A DNA stretch of 64,000 bases from Ciona intestinalis. Lineage: Eukaryota; Chordata; Ascidiacea; Phlebobranchia; Cionidae. Both the position numbers and the translations under genes were made by a program. Shown one piece after another: positions 23,074 through 33,628 of the stretch. The stretch lies in NCBI RefSeq assembly GCF_000224145.3, contig NC_020179.2, forward strand, positions 488,571 through 552,570, read 5' to 3'. Every line of letters starts with the position of its first letter. Within the stretch, counting starts at the first letter, position 1. The notes beneath the pieces are model-generated. The model was not told where the DNA came from and made no database searches. It was given only the letters and a program-made list of their open reading frames with translations.

Positions 23074-26000
23074 ATGTCAGGCAAGTTGCCATATACCGTG
23101 GATGACGTCAAAGGTAAACCTTTCAATATTCATTACATTTGGGTGTAACAGTGACATCTATTACACAATAAGTTCATTCTATTTTTAACTTTTGTTATGT
23201 GAGCTTGGCGTAACCTGTTATGTTGTGATATGCGTACCCAAACAACCTTTAAATGACAACATGATATATAGTAGGGTGAGGAAATATGGGACACCTTTAT
23301 TGCACATAGTATCCAGATATCCTGATTTTGTTTTAAACAATTAACAACGGTCTATTGGAGTCGTGGAATACGGTTTTATAATTCTTTTAAGTGTTCCGTG
23401 TTTAGTACCAAATGAGACGAGAAAATAGAATGGATAGGAGTCCCATCTTTCCCAATCCTACTATATACTAAAGATGTCCCATCTCCCCCCACCCTACTAT
23501 GTGTTAGAGGTGTCTCATCTTACCCCAACCCTATTATATGATATACACATACTGCAGATATTCACGCGGTATCCATTTTGGAAATGCAAAATAAAGGCGA
23601 GGAATTCAAATTAAAGTTTGACGTGTTTGAAGGAATATTCGATCAAGTACGAAACACTCCGCTTGCTATCATTAGCATTGCGGGGCCGTTTCGTAAAGGA
23701 AAGTCATTCATGCTAAACTTACTATTACACTACTTAATGGAAGGCCAGGTAAGGCGCTAAAGGGTGTATGTAGACCTAGTTCCCAGAACGTAACCGTTTT
23801 GCATCATTACGTTATAGTCCAGCGACGTCTACAAAGACAAAAAAGCACAAATCCGAAATATTTTTAACTGGAGAGGCGGAGTCGAACGGACGACAGTTGG
23901 GATCGAGATCACAAACAAGCCGATAATGGTTAAAGACAAGAGTGGAAAGGTGCTACCCATATTTGTTTATTTTCGCTGTTAAAAATCATAGCAACTGACC
24001 GTACGTTGTATAAAATAATCTACAAAAAATAATAACTCACATAGTAACATACTTGGTAACTCGTAAGCTGGCGCGAGGTGTATGAAACAGAACATCCGTG
24101 ATATAACGACTGTCGTTTTCCGGCCACGCGAGGATAAAGTAAGTGACATTCCCTACATTCATTCATTCATGCAACTCTTAGCGAGTTGCTGTATTTTTCA
24201 TGGACACTCAAGGTATGTTTGATCACAAAACAACCGGAAAAGGATGTTCAGCCATATTTGCCATGAGCACTCTACTCAGTTCGATGCAAATCTACAACCT
24301 TTCAGGTCATATTCAGGAGGACCATCTTCAGTATTTGGAGGTATGATTTAAGTGATAAGGTGCTGGTTAAGACGCTTAGCAGTTATAAAGTATGGCTCAT
24401 TTCAAACGCAAGTACATATAGGGAAGACGGGAATATAGGTAACGGGACTCGAATTTGTAAAATTACACCTGTTGTGTGAATCGTTAAATTAGTCCTTATG
24501 TGTTTTAATATATTAAATTGTTTTCAATTAATAAAAGAATGATAGTACCAATTTGCCATATCACTCAAAGGCCGTGATATACTTGGATATGGGAAATATT
24601 AGGTATGTGGTTAGTCGTCCCGTTTTACCCCACTTTACTATTGAGATGATGTTGAGACAATATACTACTTTAACCTGAATCATATACTCCCTATAGATAT
24701 TTACAAACTATGCGAGGTATGCTGTGGAACAGAAACAACATGCCAATGCCTCAACATGCCCGTTTCAGGTAGGAACCAATGGTGTAAATAAATGCAACTA
24801 TAGATATTAGGACTCATTCTAACATTGCAAAGGAACATAGGTGGTGACTTGTAAGCTGGCATGAGGTGTATGAAACAGAACATCAGTGTTTTAACCACTG
24901 CCGTTGCCCACTATGTGAGGATATAGAAGTTACATTGATTTTCATTGCAGGGACTTATGTTTTTGCTGCGAAACTGGGAAATGGCTGACTATCAATTCGG
25001 ACAAGCAAGGAGGGGATGAATACTTAGCTACAGTTATGGAAGAACATTTGCAAGAAAATGTATCAGTTCGTCAAAACATGAGCAACAGCTTCTCTGATAT
25101 TGGATGCACACTAATGCCACACCCAGGAAAGAACGTTGCGAGGCGTAAAACAGCAATTAATAATAACATCGAGCTTTCAGGTAATGCATTTTTACTATAA
25201 GCTATTTGACGATAAATGATAAAAATTCCACAGATATAGACGAAGAGTTTTTGGATGAAGTTTATAATTTGGCAAAGTACTTGTTTAATCAAGAAAGTTT
25301 GATTGTTAAAAAGTTAGATGGTATCACAATTACTGGCGAAGGTCTCATCGATCTGGCAATTGAATATGCAAAAATACTCAGCGGTGGTGAAGTTCCAAAA
25401 GTGGTTTCCATGCTTCAGGTATTTTAGTCATAACTCTGTTAAACTATTGAAGTGTGTTACTTAGTATTATGTAGGCGTATTACACAACATATGTATTATA
25501 TAAGGGTGTTACACAGCAAAAACTGTACTGAACCTCCATTTTTCAGGCTAACTTAAAAGCTCAGTTCATTCAGTTTATCCGGCAATTAGAAAGCGAACAC
25601 GAGGACTTTATGGATCAGCAGGTATTGTTGGAAAAACTGCTAGGTCTTTTTTACTAGATGTAAATATGTTTTTAACTGTAAGCGTGTTTTAACAATTGTT
25701 GTTTTGTCTCTATACCCTGTCTTTTCAATTAAAATATTTTTAAATCTTCGTTAGCGAAATCAAAGAGTTTTATTATTAAGCTACAGAGTCAAACTTTTTT
25801 CAGGAATTATGTAATTTTAAACTTTTTCTTTCATAACCAGGTAGGCAGTGTCTACATTTTCAGCGACAAACTGGAGGAAATGCATGAGGACCAATTGGTA
25901 AAGGCTTCAAATGCTTACAGGAAGCGTGACATATTAGATAAAGAAGAAAGTAAAGCCAACAAGGATAAAATGGAGAGGAATATGCGCATTGCGTATTGGA

Positions 26001-29000
26001 AAGCAATTTCTAAGAATGAAAAAACAAAGGTTGGTAAAACTTATAACTTTTAATGAATTCTGCGAATCTGGCCCTGATCTGGTGCTCATAGAGTTAAACG
26101 ATTTTTGTGTAAAGAAATACAGTAGGAATCTGGTGCTAAGAAAATGTAACAGACAGAAAAGTTGGTTGGCAGCACTGACTAAGAATTACAAATGTTAAAC
26201 TATTTGTTTATATAGGAAGGAAGAATGCAACTTATTCGTGAGAAAATAGAAATTGTTTCTTCATTCTACAAAAACCAACTCGAAAAGGTTAGTGTAATTT
26301 TGAAATCACTTTCTTTACATTTTGATTACCCCTTAGTTTTATCATTATAAGTGTGATAGATACAAAAGTGAAGAGACCTTGGGCACAATAAGAAGAAAAG
26401 CTGTGAGCAAGTTTCATGAACTAACAGGAGAATACGAAAGCCATTTAGTGAAACAACATATATCCCCACTAGATCGTGAACTTGATTTAATATTTGAAGA
26501 GTATGAACAACAAAGAAAAAAATTGGAGGTGACAAAAGGATTGAAATATTATAATTAAACAACTATAAATTTAACATAAATACAATGTAATTTATACTTT
26601 AAACCAAATGTAGACCAGTAAAAAAACTGTTTTTAACACTGCTAAGATATGGGTTCAAGGTTGGACACTGCTGCCATTGTGGGTGTAGATGTCTGTAGCG
26701 GCAATTGCTCCAACCCAGTGGTCACTAATAGGTTGTCCAAATTGTCAGCCATACATTAAATTAAACAAAATGTTATGCGACTGTCTTTGACCGCCACAAT
26801 GCGCGGATAAATAAGTTATCTATTTATTTACAAAAGGAAGAAGATGAGAATGTATTAGCACCAATCATTACAAGGTTGAGGGAAAACTACATTCAAGCCA
26901 TGGACAAGGTAAGGATGAGATTCAAGTTTATGTAACTCAGTTTAACAATTATGAATGTAAGAATGAATGTTACTTTGTGTTAGAGTACGACTTACCAAGT
27001 ATGTTAATTTGTGGGTGCTTTTTTTGGGAGGTATTTTACTTTATTTCTGAATAAATGTTCCATAGACAGGAGTAAGGATTCTAGTTTTTGAAACTCAACA
27101 AATATACAATATGTCTAAACAGGCGGTGGACGGTAAGATCTACATTGACAATTTAAATAAAGTTCATGACACAGCTTTCACTGCGATGATGAAGGAACTT
27201 GACGAGAATGAAGAATGCAGGAATACAAAAAAGAAATCTGAAAAAAGACGTAAACTCGAACACGAAGCGAATAACCATTTTATTCGGCTTCGTACGCAGA
27301 ACGAGGTTATAAATTTACTTACAATCAAATTCAGCTATTATATATTTATCCAACCCTGTGGTAGCTGATGGGTTGTCCAAATTATCAGCCAGACTTATAG
27401 AAAAATGATCATCCACAAAGTTACATACTTGGTAACTCGTAAGCTGGCATGAGGTGTATGAAACAGAACACCCGTGTTATAGCGCCAGTCATTCCAGCCA
27501 GGCGAGGATAAAGCAATTTACATTCATTCATGCCACAGAAAATCATAGAAAAAGAAGTATTGCCGATCATCAATAAAGCTAAAGAAGAATACAGAAAAGC
27601 TTCACAGGTGGGACATCATATATCTGTATATACAATATACTTTTTAATAAATAAACACAACACCCCAAGGCAAGCCGTGATACGTATGTACTCGAAGAAG
27701 AAATACAATCAGGTCATAAAATTGCTGAGAAAGCAGCCAGAGGTATTGTGGAGAATTCGTGCGCTGGAAAAGAGACTTGGTTCGTTCAGAAATGCAGAGA
27801 ACACGTCAAGTCATTCAGCCAGTATGAGTTACAAGCGCTTCTTCGGAAAAATAATATGCGAAAGGTAGCTTAAAATAGGTGATAATGCTTTCCAGCACCG
27901 TGATTAGCGGACCTGCTTCTAACCCAGAGTGATCAGTTCCGCTGCTACCATTGCGGGCGTATGTGTGTTTGGGCAAGACGCTTAACGGCAATTGCTCCCA
28001 CCCAGTGGTCACTAATAGGTTGTTCAAATTATAAGCCATACAAAAATCCAAAAAATTATCACCCACACAGTAACATATATGGCATAAGCTGGCATGGGGC
28101 ATATGAAACAGAACGTCCCTGTAATAACGACTTGTATGTTTTTGGCCCCGCAAGGTTAATATAAGTTATATTTCAGTCATTCATTTTTAATATTGCCAAC
28201 ATAGGTTTATTGAGTTTTATTTTTAATTTATTGTTTACACCAACAGGCTCAAGCGACCCAAAGATTCTTTCAGAAAAGACTTTACCTCGCCAAGGAATAC
28301 TTTAAGAACAATTTTGCAGTAGGTTCTTCAATTGGGTAACTTTCTGGTTTCTTCAAATGTTACTTGTTTATCTTTAATTGCGTAACTTTGTGGTTTTTTC
28401 AAATAGTATTTGTTTAACTTTATTTGTTTGACTTTATTGTTTTTTTTTCAAATCGAATTTACAGACATTGCAAAATAAGTACGTGGACCAAGAAGTCCTG
28501 GAGAAAATGCATGAGAAAGGAATGAAGATGGCACTAAGTACTTTTCAAACTTATTCTGGGCCACCATTGGAAGAATTTACTGAGCAAATGGTGATATTGA
28601 AAGTGGAGGTTGAAAAATTGTTTAAACAAGCAAAAGCAAACAACAGAAGAATTGAAGTAATTTTAATTGCAAATGGTTATTTTTGTGTTTAATATCAATT
28701 TTTATGGCACAGATAAAGATTAAGCAGAAACTCAATCAGTTTTATGAAAAACTGGCAGTGGATTACTTAACTATGATGGGAGGGGTAATGTGGTGACGGT
28801 TTAATGGTTCCTATCAGTAAAATAGATTTTCTTATACAGGCTACAAGAAAACGATACATAAGTTTAAAAGCATTGGTGGTAGCACACTGTCGGTTCAAAG
28901 AATTGCTTATAGCCGAAGTTGAAAAAGCAATTCGATATGAACAGATTAGGGAATCTTGTATTGAAAGTTGTAAAGTGGTTTTGGAAAAAGAGTTTAAAGA

Positions 29001-29163
29001 AGTCGTTGGCAACACCTCACAACCAGAAGAGGAAACAGGTGGATGGTTCAAAGCATTGGGAACACAACTTGGAGCACTAACTGGTCTTATGAATGTTACC
29101 ATTAATGTTTCAATGAATAACCTTGCATCAGTAGCATATCTTAAAGGTTTGGGATTGGAGTAG
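23074..29163 (+). CDS. atlastin/GBP-like large GTPase B with six three-helix repeats, one frameshift
   Basis: Tandem paralog of GTPase A with the same 19-exon plan: 23074-23113, 23558-23748, 23818-23949, 24182-24340, 24697-24768, 24951-25180, 25234-25418, then repeat exons. Motifs: P-loop GPFRKGKS, switch I ERTTVGI, DTQG, and RNW instead of RD. Exon lengths equal those of A (191, 132, 159, 72, 185 nt) except exon 6, which is 230 nt rather than 229. One surplus base near 25008 throws the frame into a TGA within the exon. Elsewhere the gene is intact, so the base is either an assembly error, a null allele or the start of pseudogenisation. With the base ignored, the product would be about 899 residues. 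It ends with a Gly-rich weakly hydrophobic segment like A. Confidence 0.85.
23268..23538 (-). mobile_element. MITE-1 copy followed by two solitary MITE-1 ends
   Basis: A full copy (23268-23466) is followed by two extra right ends (ATGTCCCATCTCCCCCCACC and GGTGTCTCATCTTACCCC), so at least three insertions were stacked here, immediately before exon 2 of GTPase B. Confidence 0.85.
24026..24172 (+). mobile_element. SINE-1 tail half ending at an acceptor
   Basis: The CATTCATTCATTCAT tail ends 8 bases before the AG of the GTPase B exon at 24182. Confidence 0.88.
24838..24940 (+). mobile_element. SINE-1 tail half, worn
   Basis: GTAAGCTGGCATGAGGTGTA is clear; the end just precedes the exon at 24951. 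Confidence 0.75.
25680..25790 (+). repeat. dispersed repeat G, copy 1
   Basis: TGTTGTTTTGTCTCTATACC, AAAATATTTTTAAATCTTCG and GAAATCAAAGAG match 55590-55680. Confidence 0.7.
26046..26195 (+). repeat. dispersed repeat F, copy 1
   Basis: Contains CCTGATCTGGTGCTCATAGA and GGAATCTGGTGCTAAG, shared with 43910-44150 and, reversed, with 61895-62025. Confidence 0.7.
26640..26822 (+). mobile_element. SINE-1 copy
   Basis: GGGTTCAAGGTTGGAC head and CCAACCCAGTGGTCACTAAT core in a GTPase B intron. Confidence 0.8.
27340..27533 (+). mobile_element. SINE-1 copy ending at an acceptor
   Basis: TTATCCAACCCTGTGG to the CATTCATTCATG tail; the AG of the exon at 27539 follows within 5 bases. Confidence 0.85.
27897..28186 (+). 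mobile_element. SINE-1 copy, nearly full length
   Basis: Head TAACCCAGAG, core TTGGGCAAGACGCTTAACGG, AAGCTGGCATGGGGC and a TCAGTCATTCATT tail. Confidence 0.88.
28320..28460 (+). repeat. short direct repeat in a GTPase B intron
   Basis: Units of GTAACTTT, TGGTTT, TTCAAAT and TTGTTTA recur about 55-60 bp apart, then decay into T-rich sequence before the next exon. Confidence 0.55.
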
Positions 29164-29334
29164 GGCCAGTAGGCAAGCTTTGATGTTGCAGATAAAAATA
29201 ACAATTGATTTGCCTGTATTTAAAACAAGTGTAAAACTAGCTTGCAATTCACTGCATGTGATTAAGTTATCCTTCAACGTTTGATATTATACTCACTTTG
29301 AAATAACATCTGCTTCAGTTTGTTTGTTTGCTTC

Positions 29335-29605
29335 TTACAAAGACAGAATAGGTTCAAGGCTTATCGTAGCTACCATTGTGGGCATATGTGTACTTGGGTA
29401 AGACACTTAACAGCGATTGCTTCAACCCAGTGGTCACTAATGGCTTGTTTAAATTGTAAGTCATACAAAAAAAAACAACTCTCCACAAAGTTACATGAGT
29501 AGTAACTTGTAAGCAAGCATAAGGTATATGAAACAAAACATAACGACTGTCATTGCCCTGCGACGCAAAGATAAGTAAATTTTATTTATCATTTATTCAT
29601 TAATA
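29335..29605 (+). mobile_element. SINE-1 copy downstream of GTPase B
   Basis: GGTTCAAGGCTTATCG, core CTTGGGTAAGACACTTAAC, tail TTATTCATTAATAC; lies between GTPase B and CNOT7. Confidence 0.85.
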
Positions 29606-29637
29606 CACACAAATCTTTTTTTAAACATTTTTTTGCG

Positions 29638-29643
29638 TTTATT
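29638..29643 (-). terminator. polyadenylation signal of CNOT7
   Basis: AATAAA on the minus strand, 87 bases after the stop. Confidence 0.5.
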
Positions 29644-29729
29644 AGCATTGTATTTAAAACACTTGCCAAAAACTATAAAAGAAAAGTTAAAGTAAATGCA
29701 TTTTAATCTAACAATCGAAATTTTCAAAT

Positions 29730-32700
29730 TTAATTCTTGTTGTATTCTTCAGCACTGTATGGATTCCCATTCTGTATGTAGGAACTTCCAAGTCCATATA
29801 AATGGCCACAAAATTTCGGAATATTCATTTCATTGTCAAAGTACTTCTGTAAAATACAAGAGAGCACGGCTGTAATGAATGGGCACGTTCCGAAATAAGG
29901 GTTGGAAAATATAATAAGATAAAAAAGATTTGTATATACATAGTTACAAGGTACAACTCTGGCACCGTTTGATTTGTTAAATTTACAATTTATTTATCTC
30001 TTGGAATACAGTAATGAAGATCCGATTACAAGGAGATATAATAGCGCAAAAACATTATTAGTTATAAATAGAACTTAAAACAAAATTCGTTCCGTTACTT
30101 GTCTATTTAAATAATGATAATGAAATACACTAACTAACAGAAGGGATATTTAATAACGCAACAATATTATTTTGTTTTCTAATTATAAACAGTGATAATG
30201 AAATAGACTAACTGCCCTAACCTCTCTCATCTTAAAAAATGTCATCCCAGTAAGCAGGCTGTCGCTCCCAGCTTGATGTTGAGTTCCAACTCTTTCCACT
30301 TCCAATTGTTCGGAAACTTCTTGCAACCCTCCCTGCATAAATGACAAAGAATCTATTATTTTATTAAATTTTACTTCTACCTATGTATGGCCAACAACTG
30401 CTTCAACCCATTAGTGGCCACTGGGTTGGAGTATTTTTTAAGTGTCTTGACCAAGGACACCTACATCTATAATAAAAGCAGCGACGAGCGTTGAAGCCAT
30501 TACCTCTGGGTTACAGGAAGATCCTAACCACTGTACTGCTAGGTAAAAAATTAAAAGCAACCTTTAAAATAGAAAACTAATCTGATGTTTACACAAAGTG
30601 AGGGGCCCAAGTGTTGGGGTTGCAATTACAACTTTTGTATTTTATATATACATAAAAAAAGGTTATCATATGTAATTATTTGTGATACTAAATAAGTATT
30701 GATTCTCAAAATGTACATATATATATTACTTATCATACTGAAAATAATGTACACTAGCATGGTGTATTGAAAGTAAACTGAACTAGCATGCACTCTACAA
30801 TATTAAATTAAACATATAAAATTTACCTTTAAATTTTTGCAACTTTTCATGATGTATTTTATATCATAAATTGTTGGGAAAAACATTTGTAGTAATTCAA
30901 AAAATAAAGATTCATCCATTGGCAGATTATTGTTTGTTAATATTTTTAACAAGTATCCAAAGTCGTAACCACTAAAAAACAATTAAATATATATATTATA
31001 TATATATACCAAAATAATTTCTATACCTTATAATAGATAGTAATTAGGGTATTAAATGTAGTAGCTTTATTATTTATCAATGTCAACACTTAATATTTTT
31101 ATCAAGGCATTTTGTGAGTAATTATTTAATAATGACAAATAGCAGTGTCTGTTTGCAGTTAAAAAAGTTTAAAAAACTGGAATAATTAACAGAAAACAAA
31201 AGACTATATACATATATATATATATATATATAGAAATGTTTTAAAGGTTAAAGGTGAGGCTATGAGAAGAAGCTGACTGACCAAATGCACATTATTACAG
31301 AACAGTGCAAACTTTTTTTGAATACAAAACTATTAAAAAAACTAAATACGAGTTAATAAAACAATAACATTTATAACTCAATACCTGTGGAAAGAAACCC
31401 ATTTAACATTTTCCATTAATACAACACCAGATGACATCAACAACTCAGCAAAATACAAAGGTTCAATTCCATCCGTTTCATGTTGTTTAAACTGAATTCC
31501 AGAATTGTTGAGCAAATCAATTGAGTCTTGAGCGTACATATCTTCACTATGGGAGGTAAGAAACAGGATAAGTGGAAAAAATATATTTCACTGCATACAT
31601 AACATACCCATGTTAGGCACCTAAAGTTAACCAAATATCACAATAAACTTTTAAAAACTATGGAAGTAGGGTAGGGAAAGATGGCCTTCTATTTTCTTGC
31701 CCCACTTGGTAGAAAACAAAGAACATGTATAAATTTATAAAACTGTATCCCCACAAGTTCACAACTTTCATGCATGTTGTTAAATATTTAAAATTTTAAG
31801 ATTTGGAAATTATGTGCGAAAGGTGTCCCGTCTTCTCCCACCCTACTATTCTACTTACGTCAAGTTAAACTTAAAGTTGAACTGCCAAGTAGATACATCT
31901 GGTGGTGTTTCACCATTTTCATCCATAAATGTTAAACCAAGTTGAATAATTTTTAACATATCTACATTACAGCGCAGAAGCTGATATTGATAATCGGAGT
32001 TGGTTCGAAATTCTCCAATAGGGCGTGCCACCACCCCGGGGAATTCTGTGTCCTAAAAAAATTAGGGTAAGTGAAATATATCTGTAAACTAAAACCATAC
32101 TGATATTTTACAAATTTAGTAAACTTAAGTCTGACCTAAGAATTTGTTAAAATAAAATAACTATGTTACCACTTAATAATTTATTGTTGAAATTGTAACA
32201 ATATTAAAATAATTTTTTACCATTTTTCTATTAAACAAACATATTTTTATTGTAGTCAGTTTAAAAACGAAATTCAAGCCTATACACAGAAATTTCATTT
32301 TTCTGGCAATTTTATAAATCGTAGAAGTGTCTATTTTGACCAAGAATGTTGCTGCTGCAACCCCACATTACTGTGTGGCTTTCAACACATAGAAAGCTAA
32401 TATATCGATAAATATTCAAGCAATATTAGGCTAACAAATTCTAAACAATGGCGAACTACAGAAATCGGTGTCAGTGAAACATCCCCCCCCCCACCTTATT
32501 TGCTAACCACTAACCCCTAACTACTAACCCCTATAACCACTAATCCCCTAACTGCTAACTATACCAACCTCGAACACTTTCCAACAGCCTATTATGCTAT
32601 TTATCAGAGGATTTTTCACTAGTGTCCAGAAATTTTAGCTGAAAAGTTTTGATTTGTTATTCATAAACATACATCGTAAAACTCACCATCGCAACATAGT

Positions 32701-32794
32701 TGTATTGCTTCACAGTCTTCCTGATCGCTTTAAAAACGCTTTCCACATTGTTTGCCCACACTTCTACAATCGGGTCTTCAGTTTGTCCAGGCAT
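29730..32794 (-). CDS. CNOT7: CNOT7/8-type deadenylase (CAF1), catalytic subunit of CCR4-NOT
   Basis: Six coding exons on the minus strand: 32687-32794, 31859-32052, 31385-31546, 30827-30971, 30222-30332, 29730-29846; 837 nt, 278 residues (human CNOT7 is 285). It removes mRNA poly(A) tails as a DEDD-family 3'-5' exonuclease within CCR4-NOT. All four catalytic acids are visible: Asp and Glu in MDTEFPG, Asp in HSGYDFGY, Asp in AGSDSLLTG. The start Met opens [14 protein letters not shown] pyrimidine-AG acceptor 37 bases upstream (exon from 32831) implies a 5'UTR intron or spliced-leader trans-splicing, which Ciona is known to use. It covers both vertebrate CNOT7 and CNOT8, so the symbol is for the family. 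Confidence 0.95.
29855..29900 (+). repeat. dispersed repeat E, copy 2
   Basis: AATACAAGAGAGCACGGCT and AATGAATGGGCACG, in the last CNOT7 intron. Confidence 0.6.
30385..30545 (-). mobile_element. SINE-1 head half
   Basis: Reverse orientation in a CNOT7 intron; GCCACTGGGTTGGAG and AAGTGTCTTGACCAAGGAC. Confidence 0.82.
31666..31850 (+). mobile_element. MITE-1 copy
   Basis: In a CNOT7 intron, ending 8 bases from the exon at 31859. Confidence 0.88.
32477..32572. repeat. C-rich tandem repeat (CTAACCCC/CTAACTAC units)
   Basis: A run of C followed by loosely repeated TAACCAC, TAACCCC and TAACTAC octamers inside the first CNOT7 intron. Confidence 0.7.
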
Positions 32795-33101
32795 AACACA
32801 TAACCAAGCAACAACAGCTTGGTCGATTACGCTGTAAAAACCAATACAATCTCGCCGAGAATATACTCAAGCACCAAGCAGTCATTTTGACAAAAATATA
32901 ACTTTTACGAAAAAAGTGTTGCCAAATTAAATTACAATAAAAGCGCAGAGTAAAAAAGAACAAGGAAGTACTTTGTTTTATCTACTACGAACTAAATTTT
33001 GCACTACTGACATAAAAGACTCCAATGTACAAAATACGCGTTACTATCTGGATTTGCACCGTGGGTGTTTGAATCGACTGACAGTTTTCGTTACATATTG
33101 T

Positions 33102-33151
33102 NNNNNNNNNNNNNNNNNNNNNNNNNNNNNNNNNNNNNNNNNNNNNNNNNN
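33102..33151. other. assembly gap (50 N)
   Basis: Fifty unknown bases. The right flank reads into the end of a reverse-oriented SINE, so the gap probably hides repeat sequence. Open frames spanning it are meaningless. Confidence 1.
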
Positions 33152-33178
33152 ACATGCATGTTACTTTGTGGGTGATTA
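33152..33178 (-). mobile_element. SINE-1 fragment beside the assembly gap
   Basis: ACATGCATGTTACTTTGTGG is the reverse of the SINE middle; the remainder probably lies in the gap. Confidence 0.65.
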
Positions 33179-33231
33179 ACTTTTATTTTCGTGATTTCAT
33201 TCCTCAGCGTGAAGGTCAGCATCACCCACCA

Positions 33232-33303
33232 GCCTCTATAGCTCAGTGGTAGAGCACTGGTCTCGTAAACCAGGGGTCGTGAGTTCAATCCTCACTGAAG
33301 GCA
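33232..33303 (+). tRNA. tRNA-Thr(CGT), copy 1
   Basis: Full cloverleaf: acceptor GCCTCTA, D arm GCTC-AGTGGTA-GAGC, anticodon stem CTGGT/ACCAG with loop CTCGTAA (anticodon CGT), T arm with GTTCAATCC. The acceptor 3' strand is TGAAGGC, leaving one C-A mismatch absent from copy 2. No T-run follows before copy 2. Confidence 0.92.
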
Positions 33304-33316
33304 GCATCACCCACCA

Positions 33317-33388
33317 GCCTCTATAGCTCAGTGGTAGAGCACTGGTCTCGTAAACCAGGGGTCGTGAGTTCAATCCTCACTGGAGGCA
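33317..33388 (+). tRNA. tRNA-Thr(CGT), copy 2
   Basis: Identical to copy 1 except TGGAGGC in the acceptor, which pairs fully apart from a T-G wobble. It is the second unit of an 85-bp tandem duplication that includes 13 bases of flank. TTTT at 33391-33394 provides the Pol III terminator. Confidence 0.94.
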
Positions 33389-33628
33389 GGTTTTACTAAA
33401 TCAAAAAAATATTCGCAACATTTTAACACCCTTAAGGCAACCGACAAAATGATATGTTGTATTGAATAACTAACACTGTATACTGCGACACAACGTTTAA
33501 AAAGCGCATGTTTTAAATTTAACTCTAATCTTGATCTAGATTTCTATATGACATAAAAAATAGAATGCTGTAAAATACTTCCAAATTAACTGAATATAAA
33601 AGTAAAATGTATCTGTAAATGGCAAAAA
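33389..33628. other. spacer, probably including the 3'UTR of the kelch gene
   Basis: AT-rich with no repeat or coding exon recognised; the kelch stop codon lies at its right edge. Confidence 0.5.

Larger units (their letters stand above)
25547..29163 (+). repeat. six exon-pair repeats encoding atlastin-like three-helix units (GTPase B)
   Basis: Exon pairs: 25547-25621/25841-26029, 26216-26287/26352-26528, 26837-26908/27123-27305, 27539-27607/27670-27864, 28247-28318/28465-28656, 28713-28784/28840-29163. Pair-by-pair lengths nearly match GTPase A, so all six units existed before the two genes split. All junctions are phase 0. Confidence 0.85.

Noticed and set aside
32477-32572. Interstitial telomere-like array
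   Set aside because: The units (CTAACCCC, TAACTAC, TAACCAC) are irregular and do not keep a 6-bp TTAGGG/CCCTAA period; recorded only as a simple repeat.
33091-33288. Open frames crossing the N-run
   Set aside because: They depend on unknown bases and overlap a SINE fragment and a tRNA gene.
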